This document shows positions 44,145 through 54,500 of a DNA stretch of 64,000 nucleotides, in pieces (within the stretch, counting starts at the first letter, position 1; the number at the start of each line of letters is the position of its first letter). The translations under genes were made by a program, and so were the position numbers. Origin of the DNA: Bog-532 sp963775825 (GTDB taxonomy: Bacteria; Actinomycetota; Actinomycetes; Streptosporangiales; Streptosporangiaceae); NCBI GenBank assembly GCA_963775825.1, contig CAVZKY010000056.1, positions 1 through 64,000 of the forward strand. Reading direction: 5' to 3'. The notes beneath the pieces are model-generated. The model worked only from the letters and a program-made list of their open reading frames with translations, was not told where the DNA came from and ran no database searches.

Positions 44145-45056
44145 ATGGCGGCCAGCCTTCGCGCCGTCCGGCAGCGGATCCGGGCGGTCCAGTCGATCGG
44201 CAAGATCACCCGCGCTCAGGAGCTCATCGCCTCCTCCCGGATCATCCGCGCCCAGCAGCGGATGCGCGATGCCGAGCCGTACGCCCGGGAGCTCACCCGG
44301 GCGGTCGAGGCCGTGGTCAGCCGGTCGCACAACATCGACCATCCGCTCACCACCGAGCCGGACCACGTCAGCCGGGCCGCGGTGCTGGTCCTGACCAGCG
44401 ACTCCGGCTTTTGCGGGGCGTTCAACTCGAACGTCCTGCGTGAGGAGCAGCGGCTGAACCGGATGCTGTCGGAGCGGGGTGTCGAGCCGGTTCCGTTTGT
44501 GGCGGGACGGAAAGGGACCGGCTGGCACCGGTCCCGCCAGATCGAGATGGCCCGCGAGTGGACCGGCTTTTCGGTGCGGCCGTCCGTCACCGACGCGACC
44601 GACATCACGAACGGCCTGCTCGAGGCGTTCGACACCAGGGCCGAGGACGGCGGTGTGGACGAGATCTACATCGTCCGCACCGAGTTCGTCTCGATGCTGA
44701 CCCAGCGCGCGATCGTCCGGCGGCTGCTGCCGCTGGAGATCGAGGAGAGCACCGACGAGCCGTCCACCGGCCCGCTGCCGAATTACGAGTTCGAGCCGTC
44801 CACCGAGATCGTGCTGGACCGGCTGCTCCCGCAGTACGTGGAGGGCCGCATCTTCTACGCGCTGCTGGAGTCGGCCGCGTCCGAGCTCGCCTCGCGCCGC
44901 CGGGCCATGAAGGCGGCGACGGACAACGCGAACGACCTCACCGAGCGGCTGACCCGTGAGGCGAACAACGCGCGGCAGGCCGAGATCACCCAGGAAATCA
45001 GCGAGATCGTGGGCGGCGCCAACGCGATGGCCGACGCCACTGCAGGAAGTGAGTGA
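44145..45056 (+). CDS. atpG: F0F1 ATP synthase subunit gamma
   Basis: 303 residues, the central rotor shaft. The N-terminal helix is AASLRAVRQRIRAVQSIGKITRAQELIA and the C-terminal helix ends NNARQAEITQEISEIVGGANA, the antiparallel coil that turns in the alpha-beta ring. Start two bases after the atpA stop. Two acidic segments (EESTDEPSTGP) lie in the Rossmann-like part. Frame intact. Confidence 0.95.
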   Translation: MAASLRAVRQRIRAVQSIGKITRAQELIASSRIIRAQQRMRDAEPYARELTRAVEAVVSRSHNIDHPLTTEPDHVSRAAVLVLTSDSGFCGAFNSNVLREEQRLNRMLSERGVEPVPFVAGRKGTGWHRSRQIEMAREWTGFSVRPSVTDATDITNGLLEAFDTRAEDGGVDEIYIVRTEFVSMLTQRAIVRRLLPLEIEESTDEPSTGPLPNYEFEPSTEIVLDRLLPQYVEGRIFYALLESAASELASRRRAMKAATDNANDLTERLTREANNARQAEITQEISEIVGGANAMADATAGSE

Positions 45057-45062
45057 GACATT

Positions 45063-46511
45063 ATGACCGCGACCGTAGAGAACCCGGCGGAGAGCGTCGG
45101 CAGCACGGGGACGGGCCGGGTCGTACGGGTCATCGGCCCGGTCGTCGACGTGGAGTTTTCCGCCGACGAGATGCCGGAGATCTACAACGCGCTGCACGTC
45201 GACATCACCCTGGGCGATGACACCCAGCAGCTGACCCTTGAGGTCGAGCAGCACATCGGGGACGACGTCATCCGGGCCATCGCCCTGCAGCCGACCGACG
45301 GCCTGGTCCGCGGGGCCGAGGTCACCGACACCGGCGGGCCGATCGACGTGCCGGTCGGCGAGGTGACCAAGGGGCACGTGTTCAACACCCTGGGCGAGAG
45401 CCTGGACGTCCCGACCGCCGAGCTGGACATCACCGAGCGCTGGCCCATCCACCGCGACCCGCCGCCGCTGGACGAGCTCGAGCCGCGCACCGAGATGTTC
45501 GTGACCGGCATCAAGGTGCTCGACCTGCTCACCCCGTACGTGCGCGGCGGCAAGATCGGCCTGTTCGGCGGCGCGGGCGTGGGCAAGACCGTGCTGATCC
45601 AGGAGATGATCCGCCGCGTGGCGCAGAACTTCGGCGGTGTCTCCGTCTTCGCCGGGGTCGGCGAGCGCACCCGCGAGGGCAACGACCTGTGGGTGGAGAT
45701 GACCGAGTCCGGGGTCATCAACGACACCGCGCTGGTGTTCGGCCAGATGGACGAGCCGCCGGGCACCCGGCTGCGGGTGGCGCTGTCCGCGCTCACCATG
45801 GCGGAGTACTTCCGCGACGTGGAGAAGCAGGACGTGCTGCTGTTCATCGACAACATCTTCCGGTTCACCCAGGCCGGCTCCGAGGTGTCGACGCTGCTCG
45901 GCCGGATGCCGTCGGCGGTGGGTTACCAGCCGACGCTGGCCGACGAGATGGGCCAGCTGCAGGAGCGGATCACCTCCACCCGCGGCCACTCGATCACGTC
46001 CATGCAGGCGATCTACGTACCCGCGGACGACATCACCGACCCTGCCCCGCACACCGTGTTTGCGCACCTGGACGCGACCACCACGCTGTCCCGCGCGATC
46101 ACGGAGAAGGGCATCTACCCGGCGGTGGACCCGCTAGACTCCACGTCACGGATCCTGGACGCCCGGTACGTCGGCCAGGAGCACTACGACGTCGCCCGCT
46201 CGGTGCAGCAGATCCTGCAGCGCTACAACGAGCTGCAGGACATCATCGCCATCCTGGGCGTGGACGAGCTGGGCGAAGACGACCAGGTCGTCGTGCGGCG
46301 GGCCCGGCGGATCGAGCGGTTCCTGTCCCAGCCGATGTACGTGGCGGAGCAGTTCACCGGCCAGCCGGGGGTCTTCACCCCGCTGGAAGACACGATCGCC
46401 TCGTTCAAGGCGATCGTCGACGGCAAGTACGACAACCTGCCGGAGCAGGCGTTCTACATGGTCGGCGGGATCGAGGACGTGGAGAAGAAGGCCAGGGAGA
46501 TGGAGCAGTGA
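45063..46511 (+). CDS. atpD: F0F1 ATP synthase subunit beta
   Basis: 482 residues, the catalytic subunit. Walker A is GGAGVGKTV, Walker B VLLFIDNIF, the catalytic Glu in GVGERTREGND, the DELSEED-like loop as GVDELGEDDQ. Six bases separate it from atpG. Its stop overlaps the GTG of atpC (GTGA). Highly conserved throughout. Confidence 0.97.
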   Translation: MTATVENPAESVGSTGTGRVVRVIGPVVDVEFSADEMPEIYNALHVDITLGDDTQQLTLEVEQHIGDDVIRAIALQPTDGLVRGAEVTDTGGPIDVPVGEVTKGHVFNTLGESLDVPTAELDITERWPIHRDPPPLDELEPRTEMFVTGIKVLDLLTPYVRGGKIGLFGGAGVGKTVLIQEMIRRVAQNFGGVSVFAGVGERTREGNDLWVEMTESGVINDTALVFGQMDEPPGTRLRVALSALTMAEYFRDVEKQDVLLFIDNIFRFTQAGSEVSTLLGRMPSAVGYQPTLADEMGQLQERITSTRGHSITSMQAIYVPADDITDPAPHTVFAHLDATTTLSRAITEKGIYPAVDPLDSTSRILDARYVGQEHYDVARSVQQILQRYNELQDIIAILGVDELGEDDQVVVRRARRIERFLSQPMYVAEQFTGQPGVFTPLEDTIASFKAIVDGKYDNLPEQAFYMVGGIEDVEKKAREMEQ

Positions 46512-46933
46512 CCTTGCACGTCGAGGTCGTCGTCGCGGACCGCCGGCTGTGGGCCGGTGATGCCGGGATGGTCATCGCCAAGACGCTCGACGGTGACATC
46601 GGGCTGCTGACCGACCATCCACCGGTGCTCGGCATCCTGGCCGAGGGCAGCGTGGTCCGCATTCTCGACCCGGAGTCTCCCGAGGGCGGAGCCGGTGACG
46701 CTCCCAGCGGTGAGGTGACCGCCGCCGTCAGCGGTGGTTTCCTCTCGGTGGCTGACAACCGGGTATCGGTGCTGGCCGTTGATGCGCAGCTGGGCAGCGA
46801 GGTCGACACGTCGGCGGCCCGCTCCGAGCTGGAGTCCGCGCTGGGCGACGCGGGCACTCCGTCGGCGGCCGAGGAGCCGAGCGAAGCCAAGTACGCGAGG
46901 GCGCAGCTGCGAGCCGCGGGCGAACAGGCCTGA
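46508..46933 (+). CDS. atpC: F0F1 ATP synthase subunit epsilon
   Basis: 141 residues. The N-terminal beta-sandwich is LHVEVVVADRRLWAGDAGMVIAKTLDGDIGLL... DHPPVLGIL, then a helical C-terminal hairpin region (AARSELESALGDAG). The GTG start overlaps the atpD stop by four bases. The start of the sandwich is conserved; a loop PESPEGGAGDAPSG is longer than in most members. Confidence 0.93.
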   Translation: MTLHVEVVVADRRLWAGDAGMVIAKTLDGDIGLLTDHPPVLGILAEGSVVRILDPESPEGGAGDAPSGEVTAAVSGGFLSVADNRVSVLAVDAQLGSEVDTSAARSELESALGDAGTPSAAEEPSEAKYARAQLRAAGEQA

Positions 46934-46945
46934 CGAGGGCTGGGG

Positions 46946-47410
46946 GTGGGCGGCGCGCTGGCTCTTGATGTGGCCTGGCTCTTCGCCGCCTTCCTCCTCG
47001 TCCTGGTGCTGATCGCCAGCGGCATCGCCACCCGCCGGTTCCTGCTCGAGCGCGGCGGCGGCACCGTGGAATGCAGCCTGCGGCGCACCCCGGACGAAGG
47101 GTCCTGGCGCCTCGGCCTCGCCGCCTACCAGGGTGACCGGTTGTGCTGGTACTACCAGTTCGGGGTGCTGCTGCGGCCCCGGCTGGAGCTGGAGCGCCGT
47201 ACGCTGACCGTGGCCTCGCGGCGGGACGCCAGCCCCGCCGAGGACGCGAGCCTCGGCCCCGGGATGGTCGTGGTGGAGTGCGCCATCGGCGAGGCGGATC
47301 CGGGCGGCACGGACCGCGTCGAGCTCGCCATGTCAGACGCCGCGCTCACGGGTTTCCTGGCCTGGCTTGAGGCTGCCCCGCCTGGCTCCTATATGGACCA
47401 GATCGCCTGA
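46946..47410 (+). CDS. DUF2550 membrane protein
   Basis: 154 residues: one TM helix (VAWLFAAFLLVLVLIASGIATRR), then a soluble domain (CSLRRTPDEGSWRLGLAAYQGDRLCWYYQFG, conserved family block, shown in parts). This family regularly sits behind atpC in actinobacteria, 12 bp here. Function unknown; conservation of place suggests a link to the ATP synthase or the membrane. Confidence 0.85.
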   Translation: MGGALALDVAWLFAAFLLVLVLIASGIATRRFLLERGGGTVECSLRRTPDEGSWRLGLAAYQGDRLCWYYQFGVLLRPRLELERRTLTVASRRDASPAEDASLGPGMVVVECAIGEADPGGTDRVELAMSDAALTGFLAWLEAAPPGSYMDQIA

Positions 47411-47434
47411 ACGATCCTTCCCCCCGGGTCGCGC

Positions 47435-48034
47435 CTAACGCTCGCCGCCGGGCTTCCAGAGCACGTCACCGCGGTCCCCGTTGACCCGGCGCCCGAGGAT
47501 GAACAGCAGGTCGGACAGCCGGTTCAGGTACCGCGCGGCCAGCGGGTTCACGGAGCCGCCGTGCTCGCTCACCGCCGCCCACGCGCTCCGCTCGGCCCGG
47601 CGCGTGACGGTCCGCGCCGTGTGCAGCAGGGCCGCGGCCGCGGTCCCGCCGGGCAGCACGAAGCTGCGCAGCGCGGGCAGGTCCTCGTTGTAACGGTCGC
47701 AGGCCTCCTCCAGGGCGTCGATGTAGCTCGCGTCGATCCGCAGCGGCGGGTAGGGCGGCGGCGCGTCGGTGATCGGGTTGGCCAGGTCCGCGCCCACGTC
47801 GAAGAGCTCGTTCTGAATCCGGGACAGCAGTTGGGTGACGTCCGGGGCCGGCTGGCCGATGGTGATGGCCACGCCGATCGCACAGTTGGCCTCCTCGACG
47901 TCGGCGTAGGCGACCAGCCGGGTGTCCGTCTTGCCCGTGCGGGTACCGTCCGCCAGCGCTGTGGTGCCGTCGTCTCCGGTGCGCGTGTAGATACGGGAGA
48001 GCACAACGGGGTTCTCCCGGCGGTTACGTGGCAT
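47435..48034 (-). CDS. PduO-type cob(I)alamin adenosyltransferase
   Basis: 199 residues. It adenosylates cob(I)alamin using ATP, making coenzyme B12. The N-terminal ATP loop is YTRTGDDGTTALADG, the second site is the acidic VEEANCAIGVA. The trailing helical bundle shows RRAERSAWAAV and NRLSDLLFILGRR (family signature). Start ATG 48034. Convergent with the atp operon. It could supply AdoCbl to methylmalonyl-CoA mutase, whose epimerase partner is encoded at 62 kb. Confidence 0.92.
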   Translation of the reverse strand: MPRNRRENPVVLSRIYTRTGDDGTTALADGTRTGKTDTRLVAYADVEEANCAIGVAITIGQPAPDVTQLLSRIQNELFDVGADLANPITDAPPPYPPLRIDASYIDALEEACDRYNEDLPALRSFVLPGGTAAAALLHTARTVTRRAERSAWAAVSEHGGSVNPLAARYLNRLSDLLFILGRRVNGDRGDVLWKPGGER

Positions 48035-48544
48035 GGCTCCACTCTATGTGCGGCCTGGGCGCATCGGCGGCCCGCCCGTGCGGCCTGGCTGCATCGGCGG
48101 CTCGACGTGAGCTGGCCGTAACGTCCGTAATTACCCCCGCTCGCAGCCAGGCGCTTGGCTCACTGGGGCACAATGAGTCACTACTGGTATCAAATAGTGA
48201 TCGAAAATAGCAGGTCAGGGGATTCCCATCGGATCAACAATCTGGCATGATCTAATTACAGAGGGTGACTTGACAGCGAAAAGCACGCCAGTCAGGGCGG
48301 CATTTTTAGGTCATCACCCTAGGCAGGCCGGTCAGTTCCCTAACCAGGAAGACCGGCCGGCGCCACGGGCCGATGATTCTCGGGGGCTCATCGGGCCCTT
48401 CCCGGGGAGCGCCCCCGGCCGGGCTGCCGTCGGCCGGGGGCCCCCGGGATCTCCCGGCGGGCTTCCGCCCGCGAGCTTGTCGCTGGCCCGGGCCACCGGC
48501 CGTGGGCCGGTGGCCAGCAGGCCCGGCCGGGCCGGGTACCCGGC
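48035..48544. other. Intergenic region with AT-rich island
   Basis: 510 bp between adenosyltransferase and aldehyde dehydrogenase. The part 48165-48270 is markedly AT-richer than the surroundings and has an imperfect palindrome TCACTA-N11-TAGTGA. The second half is GC-rich with inverted G/C runs and no gene. A promoter or small RNA is possible but not shown. Confidence 0.45.
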
Positions 48545-50092
48545 TCAGGGACGCGCCCGCCTTCCCCGCCGCCCGTGCAGCAACGTGACGAGCGTGACCG
48601 TCCGCTTCAGGTCTGCGTCGGTCCGGCCGAACGATGTCAGGTTGACCGGGGGCTTCATCCACTGGCTGGTGATGGACTTGGCCCGGGTGAACTCCCGGAG
48701 CCCGTCCGCGCCGTGGATCCGCCCGAACCCGGACTCGCCCACCCCGCCGAACGGCAGCGCCGGCACCATGGCGAACGCGATCACCGAGTTGATCGCCGTC
48801 ATCCCGCTCTGCAACTGGCGCGCGGCCGTTCTGGCCCGCCGCCGGCTGCCGGAGAAGATCGACGACCCGAGCCCGTACCGGCTGGCGTTGGCAAGCTGAA
48901 TTCCCTCCTCCAGGTTCGCCACCCGCCGGACGGTGATCGTCGGGCCGAACGTCTCTTCCGTCACCACAACCGCGTCTTCCGGGACATCGGTCAGGATGAC
49001 GGGCCGCACGTACGGCGCGTCAACGGCGTCTTCGGCCCGGCCGGGCAGCGCGCGGCCGCCGCGCGCCACCGCGTCGGCCAGGTGGCGGCTGATCACGTCG
49101 ATCTGGCCGGGCATGGTCATCGGGCCGTAGTCTGCGTCCTCGTCGCTGCCCGGACGCAGCCGCGAGACCCGGTCGGCCAGCTTGGCCAGGAACGTCTCGT
49201 ACACCGGATCGGCGACGTACACCCGCTCGATGCCCGCGCAGGTCTGGCCCGCGTTCGACAGCGCACCCCAGGCGGCCGCGTCCGCGGCCGCGTTGAGGTC
49301 GGCGTCGGCGTCGACGATGAGCGCGTCCTTGCCGCCGCACTCGGCGATGACCGGAGTCAGGTTCGCCGCGGCGATGGCCATGACCTTACGCGCGGTCGCG
49401 GCCGACCCGGTGAAGGCGATCTTGTCGACGGGGCTCGCGGCCAGCGCGGCTCCGGTTTCGCCGCCCCCGGTGAGCAGCTGCAGGACAGGCTGCGGCGCGC
49501 CGCGGCCGGCGACCTCGTCGAACGAACGGACCAGCCATTCGCCCACCGCGGGGGTGAACTCACTGGGCTTGAAGATAACCGCGTTCCCGGCCGCGATCGC
49601 GTAGACGATGGAGCCCATGGGGGTGAACACCGGGTAGTTCCACGGCCCGATGACGCCGACCACGCCAACCGGCTGGTACTCCACCGTCGCCGACTGGTTG
49701 AGCGCAACGATGCCGGGCAGCACCCGGCGCGACCCGAGCACCTTCCGGGCGTGCCGGGCCGCCCAGTCGACGTGCAGGATGGCCAGCACGATCTCCAGCG
49801 TGGCATCGTCGGCCGGCTTGCCCGTCTCCACGTGCATCAGCTCGGCAAGCTCGTCCATGTGCCGGGTCAGGAAGGATTTCCAGTCCAGCAGCCGGTTCCG
49901 CCGTTCCGCCCAGCTGAGGCCCGCCCACCAGCGCGCCGCCTCCCGCGCCCGGCTGACCGCCACCTCCGCGTCCGCGCGACTGTAGAGGGGGAACGTCGCG
50001 ATGGGCTGCCCGGTCGCCGGGTTCAGCGAGTCGAACGTCCTTCTGGCCGGCGCGGGGCCGGGTCCCGGTTCCTGAGCCTGGGATGCTGTCAT
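48545..50092 (-). CDS. NAD(P)-dependent aldehyde dehydrogenase
   Basis: 515 residues. Cofactor and catalytic features: the Rossmann segment VVGVIGPWNYPVFTPM, FTGSAATARKVM, Glu in VIAECGGKDALIV, catalytic Cys in NAGQTCAGIERVYV, and TFGPTITV. It is closest to succinate-semialdehyde or betaine-type fatty aldehyde dehydrogenases. Start ATG 50092; upstream reading to 50218 is open but unconserved. Divergent from the RibD-like gene. Confidence 0.92.
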   Translation of the reverse strand: MTASQAQEPGPGPAPARRTFDSLNPATGQPIATFPLYSRADAEVAVSRAREAARWWAGLSWAERRNRLLDWKSFLTRHMDELAELMHVETGKPADDATLEIVLAILHVDWAARHARKVLGSRRVLPGIVALNQSATVEYQPVGVVGVIGPWNYPVFTPMGSIVYAIAAGNAVIFKPSEFTPAVGEWLVRSFDEVAGRGAPQPVLQLLTGGGETGAALAASPVDKIAFTGSAATARKVMAIAAANLTPVIAECGGKDALIVDADADLNAAADAAAWGALSNAGQTCAGIERVYVADPVYETFLAKLADRVSRLRPGSDEDADYGPMTMPGQIDVISRHLADAVARGGRALPGRAEDAVDAPYVRPVILTDVPEDAVVVTEETFGPTITVRRVANLEEGIQLANASRYGLGSSIFSGSRRRARTAARQLQSGMTAINSVIAFAMVPALPFGGVGESGFGRIHGADGLREFTRAKSITSQWMKPPVNLTSFGRTDADLKRTVTLVTLLHGRRGRRARP

Positions 50093-50280
50093 GGCCACCG
50101 TCCTCGCCCACGGGCTGCGCGCCCGCGCATACGGCAATGTTCCCGCGGGCTGCATGCACCCGCACCGGAGTGTTAAGTAAATCACTGGCCCGATCCGCAA
50201 ACTACCGCCCAGTAGCAAGCCGGCAGGCTCCCTGCCTGGCAGGGCGCCGGCCTCCTGCCCATCCGCCGCCCATCCGCCGC

Positions 50281-50336
50281 CGACCTGCGCCGACCCGCGC
50301 CGACCCGCGCAGACCCGCGCCGACCCGCGCCGACCC
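50281..50336. repeat. 10-bp tandem repeat (CGACCCGCGC), about six copies
   Basis: A decameric repeat in the divergent region just before the RibD-like start, period 10 bp, one copy changed to AGACCCGCGC. Confidence 0.8.
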
Positions 50337-50347
50337 TGGAGAGACCG

Positions 50348-51499
50348 TTGCCGCCTCGCCCGTACGTGCTAATCAGCTGCGCCATGTCGGTCGACGGCAA
50401 GATCGACGACACTGGCCCGGAGCGCCTCCTGCTGTCCGGGCCGGATGATCTGGACCGGGTCGATGAGCTGCGGGCCAGCGCGGACGCGATCCTGGTCGGG
50501 GCGAACACGGTCCGCCGGGACAACCCGCGGCTGCTGGTCCGCTCGCCGCAGCGGCGGGCCGCCCGGATGGCCGCAGGCCGGCCCCAGCACCCGGCCCGGG
50601 TCACGGTGACTGCGAGCGGGAATCTCGACCCGTCCGCGCAGTTCTTCGCGCCCCCGGACGGCGCGGGCGACGCCGCCTCGCTGCCCGGCGTGCGGCCGCT
50701 CGTCTACTGCGCCAGCCCCGTGGCGCCGGCCGCGAGGGCCCGGGTGGGGGAGCGGGCCGAGGTCATCGACGCCGGCGAGCCCCTTTCCCTCTCGTTCATG
50801 CTGGCTGATCTGGCTGAACGGTCCGGTCCGCGGGTTCTACTCGAGGGCGGGGCGGTCCTGCTCAGGGAGTTCCTGACCGCTGGCCTGGCCGACGAGCTGC
50901 AGCTGGCCGTGGCCCCGTTCTTCGTCGGGGATGCGCACGCGCCGGCGTTCGCGCTCCCCGGCCGGTACCCCGACGGCCCCGGGCGGCCCATGACGCTGGC
51001 CGGTGTGCAGCGGCTCGGCGGCGTGGTGGCGCTGCGTTACCTGCTTGGTCCCGGCGGCACGGACGCGCGCTTCCTGCGCGCCGCGATCGAGCTGTCCCGG
51101 CAGTGCCCGCCCTCGGACACCGCGTTCTCGGTCGGGGCACTCCTCGTGTCCGCGGCCGGGGAGATCATGGCGACCGGCTTCTCCCGCGAGCAGGAGCCGC
51201 ACGACCACGCCGAGGAAGTCGCGCTGCGCCAGGTCGCGCCGGACGACCCGCGGCTGGCCGCCGCGACGATCTACACCTCGCTGATGCCCTGCGGTGCGCG
51301 GGCATCCCGCCCGGTGACGTGCGTCCAGCACATCATCGCTGCGGGCGTTCGGCGGGTCGTCTTCGCCTGGCGCGAGCCGCCCATCTTCACCGAAGGCCGT
51401 GGTGCCGAGCAGCTCCGTGCCGCAGGCATCACGGTCATCGAGCTTCCCGAGCTGGCCCCGGCCGCCCGCGCCGTGAACGCGCGCCTGCTGGACCGCTAG
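50348..51499 (+). CDS. Reductase-deaminase fusion, RibD-like in reversed domain order
   Basis: 383 residues. N-terminal half: RibD_C/dihydrofolate-reductase-like domain (ISCAMSVDGKIDD, DAILVGANTVRRDNP, LLEGGAVLLREFL). C-terminal half: a zinc deaminase domain (FSVGALLV; HAEEVALRQ with the zinc His and Glu; MPCGARASRPVTC with the Cys pair). In classic RibD the deaminase comes first. It may act on a pyrimidine such as a riboflavin intermediate or a modified purine precursor. TTG start 50348 after GGAGAG, so a weak start. Divergent from aldehyde dehydrogenase. Confidence 0.8.
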   Translation: MPPRPYVLISCAMSVDGKIDDTGPERLLLSGPDDLDRVDELRASADAILVGANTVRRDNPRLLVRSPQRRAARMAAGRPQHPARVTVTASGNLDPSAQFFAPPDGAGDAASLPGVRPLVYCASPVAPAARARVGERAEVIDAGEPLSLSFMLADLAERSGPRVLLEGGAVLLREFLTAGLADELQLAVAPFFVGDAHAPAFALPGRYPDGPGRPMTLAGVQRLGGVVALRYLLGPGGTDARFLRAAIELSRQCPPSDTAFSVGALLVSAAGEIMATGFSREQEPHDHAEEVALRQVAPDDPRLAAATIYTSLMPCGARASRPVTCVQHIIAAGVRRVVFAWREPPIFTEGRGAEQLRAAGITVIELPELAPAARAVNARLLDR

Positions 51500-51539
51500 G
51501 ACGCGCCGGCCCCAGTCGGCGCTGCCGCAGGCTGTCCGG

Positions 51540-54500
51540 CTAGCTGAACAGACCGCGGATGTCTTCGGCGTCGAGGGTGCCGCCGAAGGCGTTCCCGTCG
51601 TCCATGACGCTGGCGAACAGCTCCGCCTTGCGCTCCTTGAGCGCCATCACCTTCTCCTCGATGGTGTCCCGGGCGATCAGCCGGTACACCATCACGTTCC
51701 GGGTCTGCCCGATGCGGTGGGTCCGGTCGACGGCCTGTGCCTCCGTCGCCGGATTCCACCACGGGTCGAGCAGGAAGCAGTAGTCGGCCTCGGTCAGGTT
51801 GAGCCCGAAGCCGCCGGCCTTGAGGCTGATAAGGAACACCGGGACGCCGCCGTCCTTGAACCGGCTGATCACTGCGGCCCGGTCGGTGGTCTTGCCGTCG
51901 AGATAGCAGTACCCGATCCCGTCAGCGTCCAGCCGCGCCCGTACCCGGCCGAGATAGCCGGTGAACTGGCTGAAGACCAGCGCCTGGTGCCCGCCGCCGG
52001 TCACGTCCCGCAGGTGCTCGGCCAGCGCGTCGAGCTTGCTGCTCGGCACGTCGGCGTGCGCGTCGTCGACCAGGCCGGCGTGCAGGCTCAGCTGGCGCAG
52101 CAGGGTGAGCGAGCGCAGAATGGTGAAGCGGTTGTGCGAGAGGTCATCGATCAGCCCGAGGATCTTCTGCCGCTCCCGCTGCAGATGCCGCTGGTAGACC
52201 ACGCGGTGCCGGGGATGCAGATCTACCTCGAGCACCTGCTCCTGCTTGGCGGGCAGGTCCGCGGCCACCTGCTCCTTCGTCCGCCGCTTGACCAGCGGCC
52301 GGATCCGGCGGCGCAGCTGCCCGAGCAGCTCTGGCCTGCCGCCGTTCTCGATCGGCCGGGCGTAGAAGTCGCGGAACCGGCCCGGGTGCGGGAACAGCCC
52401 GGGCGCGGTGATCGACAGCAGCGACCAGAGCTCCATCAGGTTGTTCTCCATCGGCGTGCCGGTGATCGCGAGCTTGAACGGCGCGGGCAGCTTCCGGGCG
52501 CACTGGTAGGCCTTCGACTGGTGGTTCTTGACGAACTGCGCCTCGTCCAGCAGTAGCCCGGACCAGTCCGCTGCGGCGTAGGCGTCGAAGTCGAGCCGGA
52601 ACAGCGTGTACGAGGTCACCACCACGTCCGCACCGGCGATGATCTCGGGCAGGTCCTGGCCGCGCTTGCGCAGCGTGTCCGAGATCCCCGCCACCGTCAG
52701 GCCTGGCGCGAACCGGGCCGCTTCGGTGACCCAGTTCGCCAGGACGCTGGTGGGCGCGACGATGAGGAACGGCGCCAGGCCGGGCCGGGCCTGCCGGGCG
52801 TGACAGATCAGGGCCAGGCACTGCAGCGTCTTGCCCAGCCCCATGTCGTCGGCGAGGATGCCGCCCAGCCGGTGTTCCCACAGGAAGGCCAGCCAGCTGT
52901 ACCCGTCCGCCTGGTAGGGCCGCAGCTGGGCCGACAGCGCCGCGGGCGGCGGCACCGGCTCGATGGAGCTGAGCGCCAGCAGGCCGCCGACCTGGCGCTG
53001 CCACGCCTGCGTCTGGGCCGCGGCCACGCCGAGCGCGGCGAACTCGTCCCACAGCCCGGCCTGGAACCGGCTGATCCGCAACGAGCCGTCCTGCGTCTCC
53101 TGCAGCGCCCGCGCCTCGTCGATCAGCCGCTGGAGCTCGCGCAGTTCCGGCTTCTCCAGCGAGAAGTACGCGCCGTCGGCCAGCAGCAGGTGCGATTGAT
53201 TCCGGCTCAGCGCGACGAACACGTCGGTGAACGAGACCTCATGTCCCTCGACGGTGATCGAGACGCCCAGGTCGAACCAGTCGGTGTCACCCGGCAATTC
53301 ACCGGCCGACACGCCGATCCGCAGCGAGTCGCCCGCCTCGCGGTAATCCGCGGGCTCGCCGCTGATCTCGACGGCGACCCCGGACCTGCCGTCCAGCAGG
53401 GGCAGGACCTCGGTGCTGAACCGCATGGTGCCGATGCCGCGCAGCGCAGCGTGCGGCACGAGGGTCCGCGCGGCATCCGTACCGCGCAGCCCGTGCCGCT
53501 CCAGGCCGGCGTCGAGACCGGCCAGGATGCCTCGCTCGGCGTCCGGGTCCCGGTACCCGGGATGCCCGTCCGGCTGCAGCGGCGCCCGCCGCCGGGAGTC
53601 CCCGATCGCGTATTCCCACTCCCAGCGCAGATCCAGCTGGTGGCCAGGGCCGTAGGCGGCGCACAGGACCAGGGTGGGATCCGGGAGCGCCGGCGGGGTG
53701 AACGAGCCGTCGGCGGAGATCACCCTGGCCATCTGCCGGAGCCGGGGGTAGAACTCCTCGCGGAACCGGGTGTGCCCCTCGGCGGGGACCTGCAGGGAAC
53801 GGCCTTCCAGCGCCAGCCGCTGCAGCGCTGGCGGCACCGGGCTGGCCAGCCTGGCGATCCGTAGCGGCCCGTCCCCTCCGTCCACGTACACCAGCCCGTG
53901 GCCGCCCGGCCCGATGAAGGTGACCGGGGTGGCGCCGGTGGGCTCGCCGTCGACGAGGATCACCGGGCTGATCGTGAGCGTGTCCGCGCTGCCGGTGGCG
54001 TCGAGGCACAGCTCGGCCTGCCCATAGGGCGCGAGCGCGCCGAACCGCTTGCGCGCGTGCACCAGCTGCAAGCCGATCTCCGCTGCCTCGTCCAGCAGCG
54101 TCCAGAGCCGGTGGGACTCGAACGCGGACAGCGTGATCGTCTTCTCGTCTCCGTAAGAATAGGCGGGGAGATTGCGGCCCGCTTTGTAGAGGGCGTAGAA
54201 CTCCTTCAGCCACTGGATGTGTGCGGCGGGGTATGCGCCGACGTAGTGCAGGGTGCCCAGCCCGGACCAGCTCAGGCCGCCGTTCACCCAGCCGTTTTTG
54301 CCCCGCGTGACGAGCTTCGCCACCAGCTGCGGAGCTGGATCGCCCCCGCCCAGCCGGGTCGCGGCCGGGTAACGGGTCGCGGCCGGGTAGCGGGTCGCGG
54401 ACAGTGTGACCTCGATGGCCAGCGGGACGTTTTCCCTGGCGCCGGGCGGCCCGCCCGGTCCGGCTCGTCCGCCCGTCCGGTGGTCCAGCAGGGACGTGAG

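Noticed and set aside
48035..48544. Cobalamin riboswitch near the adenosyltransferase
   Set aside because: No B12-box-like conserved segment or typical fold could be recognised upstream of the gene start.
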